Assembly (NCBI GenBank): GCA_964596105.1
Contig: CAZQRT010000011.1
Location: 1 to 26,330, forward strand
DNA from: CAJUOR01 sp964596105
Lineage (GTDB): Bacteria > Bacillota_I > Bacilli_A > Erysipelotrichales > Coprobacillaceae
Reading direction: 5' to 3'
Length of the DNA stretch: 26,330 bases
Within the stretch, counting starts at the first letter, position 1; every line of letters begins with the position of its first letter. Positions 14,623 through 22,748 of this stretch are shown here, piece after piece. The notes beneath the pieces were generated by a model. It was not told the origin of the DNA. It searched no databases and saw only the letters and a list, made by a program, of their open reading frames with translations. Both the position numbers and the translations under genes were made by a program.

Positions 14623-15534
14623 ATGTTGCGGATCTTATGGGTGATCAATCCCAGCAGCGGCCGGCAGAACATGAAAGCGCTGGTGGAAAGAGTCATCGGG
14701 CGCTGTACCCTGGCCAATATCGCTTCAACCTATGATGTTTTCTTTACCGAAAAAAAAGATGACGCCTTTCAAAGATGCGCCGCTTTAAAAAGCCAAGACG
14801 CCGATCTTGTGATCGCGGTTGGCGGCGACGGCACCGTCAATGAAGTCATCGGCGGCATCATCGAAAGTCACAGCGACATTCCCCTGGCGATCATTCCCGG
14901 CGGCACCGTCAACGATTTCGCCACGTACCTGGGTCTGCCCCGCTCGGCAGACGCGATCGTCCGCATGCTCAAAGAAAAACAGACCACCAAAGTGGATATC
15001 GGCCGCATCAATCACCAGTATTTTGCCAACGTCGTCGCCGCCGGCACATTCTCCGATGTCAGTTACCGGGTGCCGAAAAGCAAAAAGGCCCGGTACGGCC
15101 CGCTGGCCTATTATGTTGAAGCGGCCACGCAGATTCCCGAGCTTTTTAAAACTTCCTATCAGCTCGTCATCCGCGCCGACGACAAAGTCTACGAGGAAAA
15201 CGCCCTTTTGTTTCTCATCTCCAACACCCGCAACATCGCCGGCTTCTCGATTCTCGCCAGCCTGGCGGATGTCCATGACGGCTATTTCGATATGATGGTG
15301 ATTCGCAAATGCGAATTAACCGACATGATCGCTTTAAGCAAAGATATCTTATTAAACAAACACTTAAACAGCCCTTTTTTATCCTATATCCAAGCCCGTA
15401 AAATCACCGTGGAAGGCTCCGCCGCCATCCCGGTGGATATCGACGGCGAGGTCGGGCCAAGCCTGCCGTTCACCCTGGAAAACCTGCATCAGGCCCTGAC
15501 CCTGGTCGTTCCCAAAAAGGCCGGGAAAAGCTGA
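14623..15534 (+). CDS. Diacylglycerol kinase / YegS-like lipid kinase
   Basis: A 303-aa protein of the DAGK catalytic-domain family (DgkB/YegS/BmrU), which phosphorylates diacylglycerol or related lipids with ATP at the inner face of the membrane. The N-terminal strand RILWVINPSSG and the nucleotide-binding motif GGDGTVNEV (67-75) are diagnostic, followed by IIPGGTVNDFATYLGLP (the usual form is GTxNDFA). The C-terminal beta-sandwich ends with PVDIDGEVG, a typical DgkB-type element. In Gram-positive bacteria DgkB recycles diacylglycerol released by lipoteichoic acid synthesis, a likely role here. I chose the ATG at 14623, after AGAAGGTG, over a GTG two codons earlier. Its stop overlaps the next start (TGATG), so the SRAP gene is translationally coupled. 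Confidence 0.9.
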   Translation: MLRILWVINPSSGRQNMKALVERVIGRCTLANIASTYDVFFTEKKDDAFQRCAALKSQDADLVIAVGGDGTVNEVIGGIIESHSDIPLAIIPGGTVNDFATYLGLPRSADAIVRMLKEKQTTKVDIGRINHQYFANVVAAGTFSDVSYRVPKSKKARYGPLAYYVEAATQIPELFKTSYQLVIRADDKVYEENALLFLISNTRNIAGFSILASLADVHDGYFDMMVIRKCELTDMIALSKDILLNKHLNSPFLSYIQARKITVEGSAAIPVDIDGEVGPSLPFTLENLHQALTLVVPKKAGKS

Positions 15535-16070
15535 TGTGCGGGCGGTATTATCTTGATGAGGGTCATGTGAAAATAAGCGAGATCCTCACCAAAGCCATGA
15601 AATACGGGCCGGTGCAGGCCGGAGATATTTTCCCCGGCATGACCGCTCCAGTTATCATCTGTTATCAAAATAAATACTATGTGCGCGCGGCGCGCTGGGG
15701 ATATCAGAAAAAAATCATCAACGCGCGAAGTGAAACCTGCTTTGACAAAGCTTTCTTCTATCACGATCAAAAGATCCTGATCCCGGCTTCCGGTTTTTAC
15801 GAATGGGATGCCCAAAAGCGTAAGCACGCCTTCACCTCTGATGAGCCGATCTATTTTGGCGGGCTGTTAAACCGCGCCAAAGAATTTGTTATCATCACCC
15901 GGCCGGCCAAAGATCCCGTTAAAGTGATTCATCCCCGCATGCCCTTGGCGATTGCCATAGAGGATTTTCCCGGCTGGTTCGGGAATGACGCCAGAATAAT
16001 CATCACTAAAGATCAGAGACCGTTTCTAAAGCGGGAAATGTCAGCGGAACTTAAGCTGGATCCCTCATAA
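15534..16070 (+). CDS. SRAP (HMCES/YedK) family abasic-site protein
   Basis: A 178-aa SOS-response-associated peptidase-like protein. After Met1 removal, Cys2 (MCGRY) forms a covalent thiazolidine bond with abasic sites in single-stranded DNA and shields them from cleavage. The conserved set is complete: Cys2, Asn63 in INARSET, Glu90 in ASGFYEW and His133 in IHPRMP. The length is slightly below the usual 200-220 aa. The ATG overlaps the stop of the lipid kinase gene (TGATG), so the two are cotranscribed, although their jobs differ. The last 58 bases run antisense to a small convergent gene. Confident on family; the native regulation is unknown and I see no LexA-type box in front of the operon. 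Confidence 0.92.
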   Translation: MCGRYYLDEGHVKISEILTKAMKYGPVQAGDIFPGMTAPVIICYQNKYYVRAARWGYQKKIINARSETCFDKAFFYHDQKILIPASGFYEWDAQKRKHAFTSDEPIYFGGLLNRAKEFVIITRPAKDPVKVIHPRMPLAIAIEDFPGWFGNDARIIITKDQRPFLKREMSAELKLDPS

Positions 16071-16357
16071 AGTTTATTTTCCGCTATATAGCGGTCCGAG
16101 ATGTCTCTTAAAGGCTGATCGGAAATATCCAGAGCCAGCTTCTTTCCCGTCAGGCCGTGATCAAAATACTGGCGCACAAAACGGCGGCTGATATTGCCGC
16201 CCTGAAAGATGCGGTCGAGATAAACCCAGCCCTGAAAATGCGCGCTTTCCAGCTCGGCGTTGACCGCGTCCAGCTGCTGCTGCATGTTGTGGCAGAAAAA
16301 CAGCAGACACAGGCAGTGGCCGGAATCTAAAACAAAGATATGAAAATTCTTTTTCAT
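16013..16357 (-). CDS. Small protein resembling RnlB-family antitoxins (weak)
   Basis: A 114-aa soluble protein on the opposite strand to its neighbours. The ATG at 16357 follows GGGGTGACTGTC, an acceptable ribosome binding site, and no plus-strand gene competes for 16071-16357, so I consider it real. The central pattern, FQGWVYLDRIFQGGN (41-55) followed by RRFVRQYFD (58-66), resembles the RnlB antitoxin family as I remember it (a glycine-rich D-x-x-x-x-G strand, then an RF-x-x-x-FD motif). RnlB neutralises the RNase toxin RnlA, but no toxin-like gene is adjacent. The resemblance is by eye only. It overlaps the 3' end of the SRAP gene by 58 nt in convergent orientation. Confidence 0.5.
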   Translation of the reverse strand: MKKNFHIFVLDSGHCLCLLFFCHNMQQQLDAVNAELESAHFQGWVYLDRIFQGGNISRRFVRQYFDHGLTGKKLALDISDQPLRDISDRYIAENKLYEGSSLSSADISRFRNGL

Positions 16358-16398
16358 GACAGTCACCCCACAGGGATTGTATCATACGAAAGGAGAGA

Positions 16399-17736
16399 AT
16401 GGCAATGACAAAACCAATGCTGCATGTCACCCCGGCACGGCACTGGATGAATGACCCGAACGGTTTTATTTATTTTCACGGCCGCTATCACTTGTTCTAC
16501 CAGCATTTCCCTTATGAGAATGCCTGGGGAACGATGCACTGGGGACACAAGGTTTCCGATAATTTAGTGGACTGGGAGGATCTTGGCATCGCTTTGTATC
16601 CGAGTAAACCCTATGACCGCAACGGGGTTTTCTCCGGATCCGCCCAGGTCATCAACGATGAGCTCTACCTGTATTATACCGGCATTGTCTATGACCGCTA
16701 CCGCGGCGAGGATATTCACCGCCAGGAGGGGGACGGCTTTCACGCCTGTCAGGTTTTGACGACTTCCAAAGACGGCTATCATTTTGACGCCCAGAACAAA
16801 CGCGTCGTGGTGGACTCCTTCGCGGAAAACACCCCTTACGGCCACCGCGTCCATACCCGCGACCCGAAGGTGATCCAGGCCGGGGACAAGTATTATATGC
16901 TTCTGGGAAGCAAGTATCAAAAACCCGGACAGGAAAAAACCACCGGCATGATTTTAATCTATGAAAGTGAAGGCGGCGTTCATTTCACCTTCCAGAGCAA
17001 ACTGGAAGATGACGCGATCGGCGATATGTGGGAGTGCCCGGACTATTTCGAGCTCTCCGGACAGGGCATTTTGACGCTGTCGCCGGAAAATATCTACCCG
17101 GAAAACAGCGGGCATTATCAAAACCAGGCGGTTTATATTCCAGCCCTTTTTAAAAACGGCAAGATGGAAATAACCGGCCCGGCGCGGCTGCTTGATATTG
17201 GCGAGGATCTCTACGCGGCCCAGTCCAACCTCGATGAGGACGGCCGGCGCGTCCAGTTTGGCTGGATGCGCATGCCGGATCCCGAAAAAGACGGCCAGTG
17301 GATCGGCATGATGACTTGTCCAAGGGTCCTGAGCTTCCATGACGGTCAGCTCTATACCCTGCCTCATCCTCATTACGCCGGCGCTTTTACCATCCCTTGC
17401 GGGGATTTCCATCCCGAGAAAGCCCGCAAGATGGTCGTGGATTTAAATCCCGGCGGCGCGGTGAATATCGGCGGTTATGAGCTCTCCTATCATGAGGACG
17501 GCACGATTCACGCCGACCGCGAAGCGGTTTTCCCTGATAACAGCCATATCGCGACACATTTTCAAACCACGCCGCAGCCTGGATGTCATCTCGAGATTTA
17601 CAGCGACGCTCACATCATTGAGACGTTTATCAATGACGGCCGCGAGGTCCTTTCCAATATTGTCTACAATTTAAAAAATGATCTGTCCTTCAGCAATATT
17701 CGCTATTTCGCGATTTATAAAACCGACCGGGAGTGA
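16399..17736 (+). CDS. scrB: Sucrose-6-phosphate hydrolase / beta-fructofuranosidase (GH32)
   Basis: Glycoside hydrolase family 32 enzyme of 445 aa, splitting sucrose-6-phosphate or other fructosides. The five-bladed propeller carries all three catalytic signatures: WMNDPNG (16-22) with nucleophile Asp19, the transition-state stabiliser in TRDPK (Asp155), and the acid/base Glu212 in WECPDYF. A shorter beta-sandwich follows (FHPEKARKMVVDL to the end), with the usual SDAHIIETFINDG strand. There is no signal peptide, so it acts in the cytoplasm. The ATG follows AAAGGAG closely; a second ATG two codons later is also possible. The next gene starts 5 nt after its stop. No sucrose PTS permease or regulator is nearby; the lone EIIB at 4390 is far away and not of the sucrose type. 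Confidence 0.93.
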   Translation: MAMTKPMLHVTPARHWMNDPNGFIYFHGRYHLFYQHFPYENAWGTMHWGHKVSDNLVDWEDLGIALYPSKPYDRNGVFSGSAQVINDELYLYYTGIVYDRYRGEDIHRQEGDGFHACQVLTTSKDGYHFDAQNKRVVVDSFAENTPYGHRVHTRDPKVIQAGDKYYMLLGSKYQKPGQEKTTGMILIYESEGGVHFTFQSKLEDDAIGDMWECPDYFELSGQGILTLSPENIYPENSGHYQNQAVYIPALFKNGKMEITGPARLLDIGEDLYAAQSNLDEDGRRVQFGWMRMPDPEKDGQWIGMMTCPRVLSFHDGQLYTLPHPHYAGAFTIPCGDFHPEKARKMVVDLNPGGAVNIGGYELSYHEDGTIHADREAVFPDNSHIATHFQTTPQPGCHLEIYSDAHIIETFINDGREVLSNIVYNLKNDLSFSNIRYFAIYKTDRE

Positions 17737-17741
17737 GAAAA

Positions 17742-19484
17742 ATGAAAAAAATAACGCTGATGCTGGTGGCGGCGGCGCTGATCCTTTGTTCCTGTGCCTC
17801 CTCAACCAATAACAGTGACCCGACGGGCTTTGACGCCTGGGTCAAAGAAAAAGAAGTCGAGCTGATCACGGGAACCACCAACTTTAATATGAACTTCCTC
17901 TGCAACGATCCCGCGGCGCTGGGCCTGCCGGAGGCGGAAACGTACGGCCTGGGCTTTGCCAGTCTGGAAGAGACCATGGAAATCTATGATGATTACGAAC
18001 AGTGGCTGGAGGAAATGGCGGAATTTGACCAGGAAGAGCTGTCAGAAACCCAGCTAGTGACGTACAAGGCGTTTGAGGATTACTTAAACCGCGAGCTCGC
18101 CTTGAAGAATTATTACTATTATGACAATGACATGATCGGCTCATACAGCTCGGTGCTGCAGGAACTGCCGCTTTTACTGGAGATGTATACGTTTAACGAT
18201 ACCGCTGATCTGGAAAACTATTTTAAGGATATTACCGCCTTCAAGGATGATTTTCTGGCCTGCAGCGAATTTGAGAAAGAGCGCCAGGCGCGCGGCCTGG
18301 GCTATTCCGAGGATATCCTGGCCGATACCCGCGATCAGATTCAGGGCATTATCGATGAGGGCGGCAAAGAGATGACGGAAGTCATCAATCAGAATATCGC
18401 GGCGCTGGATTTTTTAAGCCAGGAAGAAAAGATCAGTTATCAGAAAAGAAACGAAACGGCGATCCAGGTCGAGCTGATGGGCGCTTATCAGGCCTTACTG
18501 GATGATCTCTCGACCTTTAAAGGCGCCGCGGAAACGACCGGCCTTTATGACAAGCCGGACGGCCAGGCGTATTATGAGGCCATGATTTACAATCAGCTGG
18601 GCATCAAAAAAGACATCTCTGATATTGAGGATGACCTGCTTAATATGTTTAATGAAAAGTACGAGCAGCTGGCATCCTTTGTCACCGATCACTATGATCT
18701 GATGAGTGTCGATGATATTTATGATATCACCTATGCCGAATTCTCGACGCCGCAGGAGGGCCTGGATTATTTAAAGACGAAGATCTTCGCGGTTGTTCCC
18801 GAGATTGACCATCTCAATTACCGCATTTATCAGGTGCCCGACAGTCTCAAGGACGGGTTCGCCCCGGCCGCTTATTTAAGTTCGCGCGTCGATATGAGCG
18901 CGGATCAGCCGGAATGTATCATGATCAATCCGGACAACACGGAAAATATCTTCCCGACGCTCGTTCATGAGGGATATCCCGGCCATATGTATCAGAATGC
19001 CTACCTACGTTCCTTGAATTACCCGACTTTAAACTATTTACTGGACTGCATCGGCTATACCGAAGGCTGGGCGATCTACATGGAAAATCAGGCCGCCACG
19101 TTCCTCGAGGAAGAAGCGGACTGGCAGACCCTGTTGACCCTCAACGAACAGGTCACCAACCCGCTGCTCTCTTTGATGGACATCGGCATTCACTATTACG
19201 GCTGGAGCTTTGACGACTGCTTCCAGTTTTTGAATGAGACCGCCGGCACGGATGACCCTGACGCGGTCCGGCGCATCTATGACATCATCGTGCAGACCCC
19301 GGCTTATTATCTTTACTACATTTATTCCGGGGAGCTTTTCAATCAGTATTATGAGACAGCCAAGGAAGCGTGCGGCAGTCATTTTGATGTCGTCGAGTTC
19401 AACCGCGTGCTTTTAAACAGCGGTCCGGTCGGCATGGATGTCGTCAAGGACAATGTTGATCAGTATATCAGCCAGAATAAATAA
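17742..19484 (+). CDS. DUF885-family lipoprotein, putative metallopeptidase
   Basis: A 580-aa exported lipoprotein. The N-terminus MKKITLMLVAAALILCSC has a Lys-rich start, a hydrophobic core and a lipobox ending in Cys, so it should be anchored outside the membrane. The body matches the DUF885 family, whose conserved segments are the motif HEGYPGH (409-415, a zinc-binding HExxH-like variant) followed by EGWAIYME (Glu441), and the C-terminal RRIYDIIVQTPAYYLYYIYS. Members are thought to be zinc carboxypeptidase- or oligopeptidase-like, but substrates are mostly undefined. The ATG at 17742 follows GGGAGTGA and lies 5 nt after the GH32 stop, so the genes are probably cotranscribed. A GTG three codons earlier is less likely. 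A strong terminator follows. Confidence 0.9.
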   Translation: MKKITLMLVAAALILCSCASSTNNSDPTGFDAWVKEKEVELITGTTNFNMNFLCNDPAALGLPEAETYGLGFASLEETMEIYDDYEQWLEEMAEFDQEELSETQLVTYKAFEDYLNRELALKNYYYYDNDMIGSYSSVLQELPLLLEMYTFNDTADLENYFKDITAFKDDFLACSEFEKERQARGLGYSEDILADTRDQIQGIIDEGGKEMTEVINQNIAALDFLSQEEKISYQKRNETAIQVELMGAYQALLDDLSTFKGAAETTGLYDKPDGQAYYEAMIYNQLGIKKDISDIEDDLLNMFNEKYEQLASFVTDHYDLMSVDDIYDITYAEFSTPQEGLDYLKTKIFAVVPEIDHLNYRIYQVPDSLKDGFAPAAYLSSRVDMSADQPECIMINPDNTENIFPTLVHEGYPGHMYQNAYLRSLNYPTLNYLLDCIGYTEGWAIYMENQAATFLEEEADWQTLLTLNEQVTNPLLSLMDIGIHYYGWSFDDCFQFLNETAGTDDPDAVRRIYDIIVQTPAYYLYYIYSGELFNQYYETAKEACGSHFDVVEFNRVLLNSGPVGMDVVKDNVDQYISQNK

Positions 19485-19511
19485 AAAAAAGGCCCTTGGG
19501 CCTTTTTATTT
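19485..19511. terminator. Bidirectional terminator between the DUF885 gene and ftsZ
   Basis: AAAAGGCCC (19487-19495), a TT centre, then GGGCCTTTT (19498-19506), flanked by A and T runs. It ends both convergent operons and touches both stop codons. Confidence 0.85.
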
Positions 19512-20602
19512 TACATATTTCTTTGCTGCAGGAAAACCGGGATCGGATCGTCGTCATCGCTTTCTTCCTCATTAGGCTGATGAACCCCGACCGGACGGGC
19601 CTGATCAAACTTAGCGGGAGCCGGGCGCACCGGAGTACCCTGAATGATCTGGTTGTCGCCTTCCTCAAAGCCGGTGGCGATGACCGTGACGATCATGTCG
19701 TCATCGAGGTTTTCATTGATGGCGATACCGAAAATGGTGTTAATGTCATTGCCGACCGCTTCGCGAATAACCTCAACCGCGCGGTTGGCGTCATAAAGCG
19801 AAATATTCTCGCCGCCGGTGACATTGATGATCGCGTCCTTGGCGCCTTCGATGGATACTTCCAGCAATGGTGAAGAGATGGCTCTGGTCGCCGCTTCCTC
19901 GGCCTTGTTTTCGCCTCTGGCCATACCGATGCCGATTAAGGCGCTGCCCTTGCCGGACATCACGGCCCGCACATCGGCGAAGTCCAGATTGATGAAAGCC
20001 GGAACCGCGATCAGATCCGTGATGGTCTGAACCGCCTGACGCAGGACATTGTCCGCTTCCCGGAAAGACTCCTTCATCGGCCGTCCCCCGATCACTTCCA
20101 GAAGCCTGTCATTGGAAACAACGATGATGGAATCCACGTTTTCCGACAGCTCATTCAAGCCGTCAAAAGCCTGGCTCAAACGGCGCGGTCCTTCAAACGT
20201 AAACGGCTTGGTGACCACTCCGACGGTCAGCGCGCCAAGATCCTTGGCCACTTTCGCGATGACCGGAGCCGCTCCGGTACCGGTGCCGCCGCCCATGCCG
20301 GCTGCCACAAACACCATGTCGGAATCCTTCAGCGCCTCGCGCAGTTCATCCTCCGACTCCTGCGCGGCTTTGCGGCCGATATCAGGATTACCCCCGGCAC
20401 CTAAACCCTTGGTCAGTTCCTTGCCAAGGACAATCTTGTTTTTGATCTTGGTGCCGTTCAAGGTCTGGGCATCCGTGTTGGCAACATAGAACTCGACACC
20501 CTGGACTCCTTCATCCACCATGCGCGTGACAGCGTTGCATCCGCCGCCGCCTACGCCAATGACCTTAATCTTCGCAACTTGTACATATGCTCCTGCATCC
20601 AT
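19511..20602 (-). CDS. ftsZ: Cell division protein FtsZ
   Basis: Tubulin-like GTPase of 363 aa that polymerises into the Z ring at midcell. The GTP-binding site is intact: GVGGGGCNAV (16-25) and the tubulin signature GGGTGTG (104-110), followed by the T7 loop around NLDFADVRAVM. The C-terminal linker after the globular core is short, and the conserved tail peptide that binds FtsA and other partners is DPIPVFLQQRNM. I chose the ATG at 20602 (MDAGAYVQV) because GGGGGA lies 7 nt before it; an ATG five codons upstream has no such site. It follows ftsA by 25 nt in the same operon and ends at a bidirectional terminator. Confidence 0.97.
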   Translation of the reverse strand: MDAGAYVQVAKIKVIGVGGGGCNAVTRMVDEGVQGVEFYVANTDAQTLNGTKIKNKIVLGKELTKGLGAGGNPDIGRKAAQESEDELREALKDSDMVFVAAGMGGGTGTGAAPVIAKVAKDLGALTVGVVTKPFTFEGPRRLSQAFDGLNELSENVDSIIVVSNDRLLEVIGGRPMKESFREADNVLRQAVQTITDLIAVPAFINLDFADVRAVMSGKGSALIGIGMARGENKAEEAATRAISSPLLEVSIEGAKDAIINVTGGENISLYDANRAVEVIREAVGNDINTIFGIAINENLDDDMIVTVIATGFEEGDNQIIQGTPVRPAPAKFDQARPVGVHQPNEEESDDDDPIPVFLQQRNM

Positions 20603-20627
20603 CTCATGATCCCCCATCTAATAAAAT

Positions 20628-21896
20628 TTATTCATCCTCAGAAAACAATACATCCAGCACCCTGGATATTTTCTTATCGCCATGCTTGCTCGCGGGCTGC
20701 GATTTGGTAAGTCCCTTAAAGCGAGCCATCATCGTGTGACTGGTTTCCGGCAAGGTCATGCTTGGCTGCGGTTTACCGGTTAGCTTCGCGCGGTCAGACA
20801 AGTAATAAAGCAGCCCTAAATTACTGGTATAAGACATCTGGCGGGCCCCGATCGTCGTCGGCCGGTAAGTCCGGACCGGACACTCCAGAACCTGCCCGGC
20901 GACATCCTCGATATTCTCCAGCTCGCCGCCGCCGCCGACAATAACCACCTCATAACGCCGGCCATTGTTGATCATCATGATCTGTTCCTTGACCTGCGTC
21001 ATCAGCTCGCTGACGCCCTGACTGAGCAGGACCGCGAGATCCTTCTGGGTATACTGGGTGACATCCTTTCCCTTGTAGCGGACATGGATGACATCCTCGT
21101 CGCTTAACAGCGTATTGCAAGTTCCAAATTTGATCTTATAAGTCTCCGCCCGCGTCATCTTGATGCCCCAGGCATCCGCCACCTTCTTGGTCAGCTGCTC
21201 GCCGCCGCTGGGAACATTGGTCAGAAACTTCAAATAGCCGTCCTCAAAAAAAGCGATGCTCGTATTCTTGTAGCCAATGTCAATCAGGATAGCTCCCTCC
21301 TGCAGATACACCTGATCAAACGCTTCCTTGGCGGCGCTGTAGGCATTCACGCAAATATCGATCACCGCGAGCCCCGCTCTTTCCACACAGCGCACATAAG
21401 CGTAAAGCATCTTCTTGGTGGTCGTGATAATCAGCGCGTCCAGATAGAGACTGGATGCCATCTTGCCTAAAGGAGCTTCCTTCGTGCTGATCGTGCCGTA
21501 ATAATAATTGACAGGGATCACGGATACCACCGCTTCCTTGTCTGACTTCTCAAAGCGCGTCGCCTGATTGAGCGCTTTGACAATATGCTGAGGCGCGATT
21601 TTGCGGTCCTGGGCATTCACCAGACAATTGCCCTGGTTTTGATAAAGGCGGGTGTGATAAGTCGGAATGTTCAGGATGACGCTTTCCAGCTTGGCATCGA
21701 GATCATCTTCCGCTTCCTTGACCAGCTGCAGAATCGTCGTCGAGACCGCCGCCTCGTCTGTGATCTGTCCTTTCACAATCCCCCGGGATGGAACCATCTT
21801 ACTGAAAAGGACATTGATATTCGAATTGAGAAGCTCGCCGACCACTAATTTGAAGGTCGAACTGCCCAAATCAAGACTGGCGTAAATATCCTTCAC
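20628..21896 (-). CDS. ftsA: Cell division protein FtsA
   Basis: Actin-like ATPase of 422 aa that tethers FtsZ to the membrane. Visible landmarks are the phosphate-1 loop SLDLGSSTFKLVVGE near the start, the FtsA-specific 1C domain around residues 85-160, phosphate-2 AILIDIGYKNTSIAFFEDG and the adenosine motif VVIVGGGGELENI. The C-terminal helix KKISRVLDVLFSEDE is the probable membrane-targeting segment, though it is less basic than the usual amphipathic helix. The start is GTG at 21896, with AAAGGAGG 7 nt upstream; no competing ATG has such a site. A promoter-like extended -10 lies just upstream, so ftsA-ftsZ can be expressed separately from murG-murB-ftsQ. The length is typical. Confidence 0.95.
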   Translation of the reverse strand: MKDIYASLDLGSSTFKLVVGELLNSNINVLFSKMVPSRGIVKGQITDEAAVSTTILQLVKEAEDDLDAKLESVILNIPTYHTRLYQNQGNCLVNAQDRKIAPQHIVKALNQATRFEKSDKEAVVSVIPVNYYYGTISTKEAPLGKMASSLYLDALIITTTKKMLYAYVRCVERAGLAVIDICVNAYSAAKEAFDQVYLQEGAILIDIGYKNTSIAFFEDGYLKFLTNVPSGGEQLTKKVADAWGIKMTRAETYKIKFGTCNTLLSDEDVIHVRYKGKDVTQYTQKDLAVLLSQGVSELMTQVKEQIMMINNGRRYEVVIVGGGGELENIEDVAGQVLECPVRTYRPTTIGARQMSYTSNLGLLYYLSDRAKLTGKPQPSMTLPETSHTMMARFKGLTKSQPASKHGDKKISRVLDVLFSEDE

Positions 21897-21926
21897 TCCG
21901 GTTCCTCCTTTCCTGGCACTGCGTTC

Positions 21927-21935
21927 ATTTTATCA
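21927..21935 (-). promoter_or_regulatory. Extended -10 promoter of ftsA-ftsZ
   Basis: Minus-strand TGATAAAAT (TG-n-TAAAAT, hexamer at 21927-21932) lies 30 nt upstream of the ftsA GTG. The -35 is weak. Confidence 0.45.
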
Positions 21936-21965
21936 TAAATTTCTATGAAAGAAAACACTTTTAAA

Positions 21966-22010
21966 GCCTCGCATCCGCTTTTTTTTATAATATTACGGAC
22001 ACGGCGAGGC
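21966..22010 (-). terminator. Weak inverted repeat at the 3' end of ftsQ
   Basis: GCCTCGC and GCGAGGC form a 7-bp stem with a 31-nt loop spanning the ftsQ stop codon, with a TTTAAAAGTGTTTT tract after it on the minus strand. It may be a partial terminator reducing readthrough into ftsA, but the loop is long and the T run is interrupted. Confidence 0.3.
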
Positions 22011-22748
22011 ATAAACCTTGTCTTCATACAGATCATAAGAACAGGCATTCGGCTCCTGCGATAGAATTTCCTGATAATATTTCATTTCCGTCGCCATGTC
22101 CTTTAAACGCACATAAACGATCTTCCCGTCATTCATGCGAATCGTCACGCGGTCGAGGTCATAAGGATCGACCGGGGAATAGCTGATATCGCTCATCAAC
22201 GCGATCACAGCCTCCGGAATTTTGGCCAGCTGAGCGCAAAAATCATTTAAAAAGTCCTCGTCCTCAAAAGCCAGCAGCTGGGGATAAGCCTGCACTTCGT
22301 CGAGATTCTCCATCGCGATATCGATCAGCTTGCCCTGCTCGTCCACCACGCTTAACTGCTCGCCGTTGACGCGGTAGGCGAGAACCGGACTTTCCGTCAC
22401 CGCGATCGTGATCCCGTAAAAAAAGCCGCGATGAACCCGGACATCCTTGACCAGAGCCAGCTTCCTGACATTTTTCTCAATGTACTGCGGGTAGGTTAAG
22501 GCGTGGACGCTGTTCTTGCTGACACCGGCCGCCTTTAAAACCGCCTTGTCGTCGAGAAAATGCGTCCCGGTGATCTTGATCGACTGCACCCGGGAAAACG
22601 GGGTGAGAAAAAAGCCGGCGACAAGGATGACAACCAGCACCAGAGACAGCCTTCGCAAAAGCTTCTGGCGGCGCTGCTGCCGCCTTTTTTTGGCCAGCGC
22701 CTTGACCTGATTATCATCATGCTCATTGTAGTAATATTTCTTTTTCAT
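21993..22748 (-). CDS. ftsQ: Cell division protein FtsQ/DivIB
   Basis: A 251-aa bitopic membrane protein of the divisome (DivIB in Gram-positives), forming a subcomplex with DivIC and FtsL. It has a very basic cytoplasmic tail (KALAKKRRQQRRQKLLRRL) and one transmembrane helix (about residues 35-52). An extracellular POTRA domain begins at VQSIKITGTHFLDDKAVL, followed by the FtsQ domain with VHRGFFYGITIAVTESPVLA. The ATG overlaps the murB stop by 4 nt (ATGA), so translation is coupled to murB. The order murG-murB-divIB is as in many Bacillota dcw clusters. The length is close to the family norm. Confidence 0.9.
   Translation of the reverse strand: MKKKYYYNEHDDNQVKALAKKRRQQRRQKLLRRLSLVLVVILVAGFFLTPFSRVQSIKITGTHFLDDKAVLKAAGVSKNSVHALTYPQYIEKNVRKLALVKDVRVHRGFFYGITIAVTESPVLAYRVNGEQLSVVDEQGKLIDIAMENLDEVQAYPQLLAFEDEDFLNDFCAQLAKIPEAVIALMSDISYSPVDPYDLDRVTIRMNDGKIVYVRLKDMATEMKYYQEILSQEPNACSYDLYEDKVYASPCP

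Noticed and set aside
14785..15295. Open frames of about 160 aa on both strands
   Set aside because: Shadows of the lipid kinase gene, with highly repetitive amino acid composition and no start signals.
16356..16385. ATGACA-18-TATCAT promoter for scrB
   Set aside because: Its start point would fall inside the ribosome binding site, leaving almost no leader, so it is not convincing.
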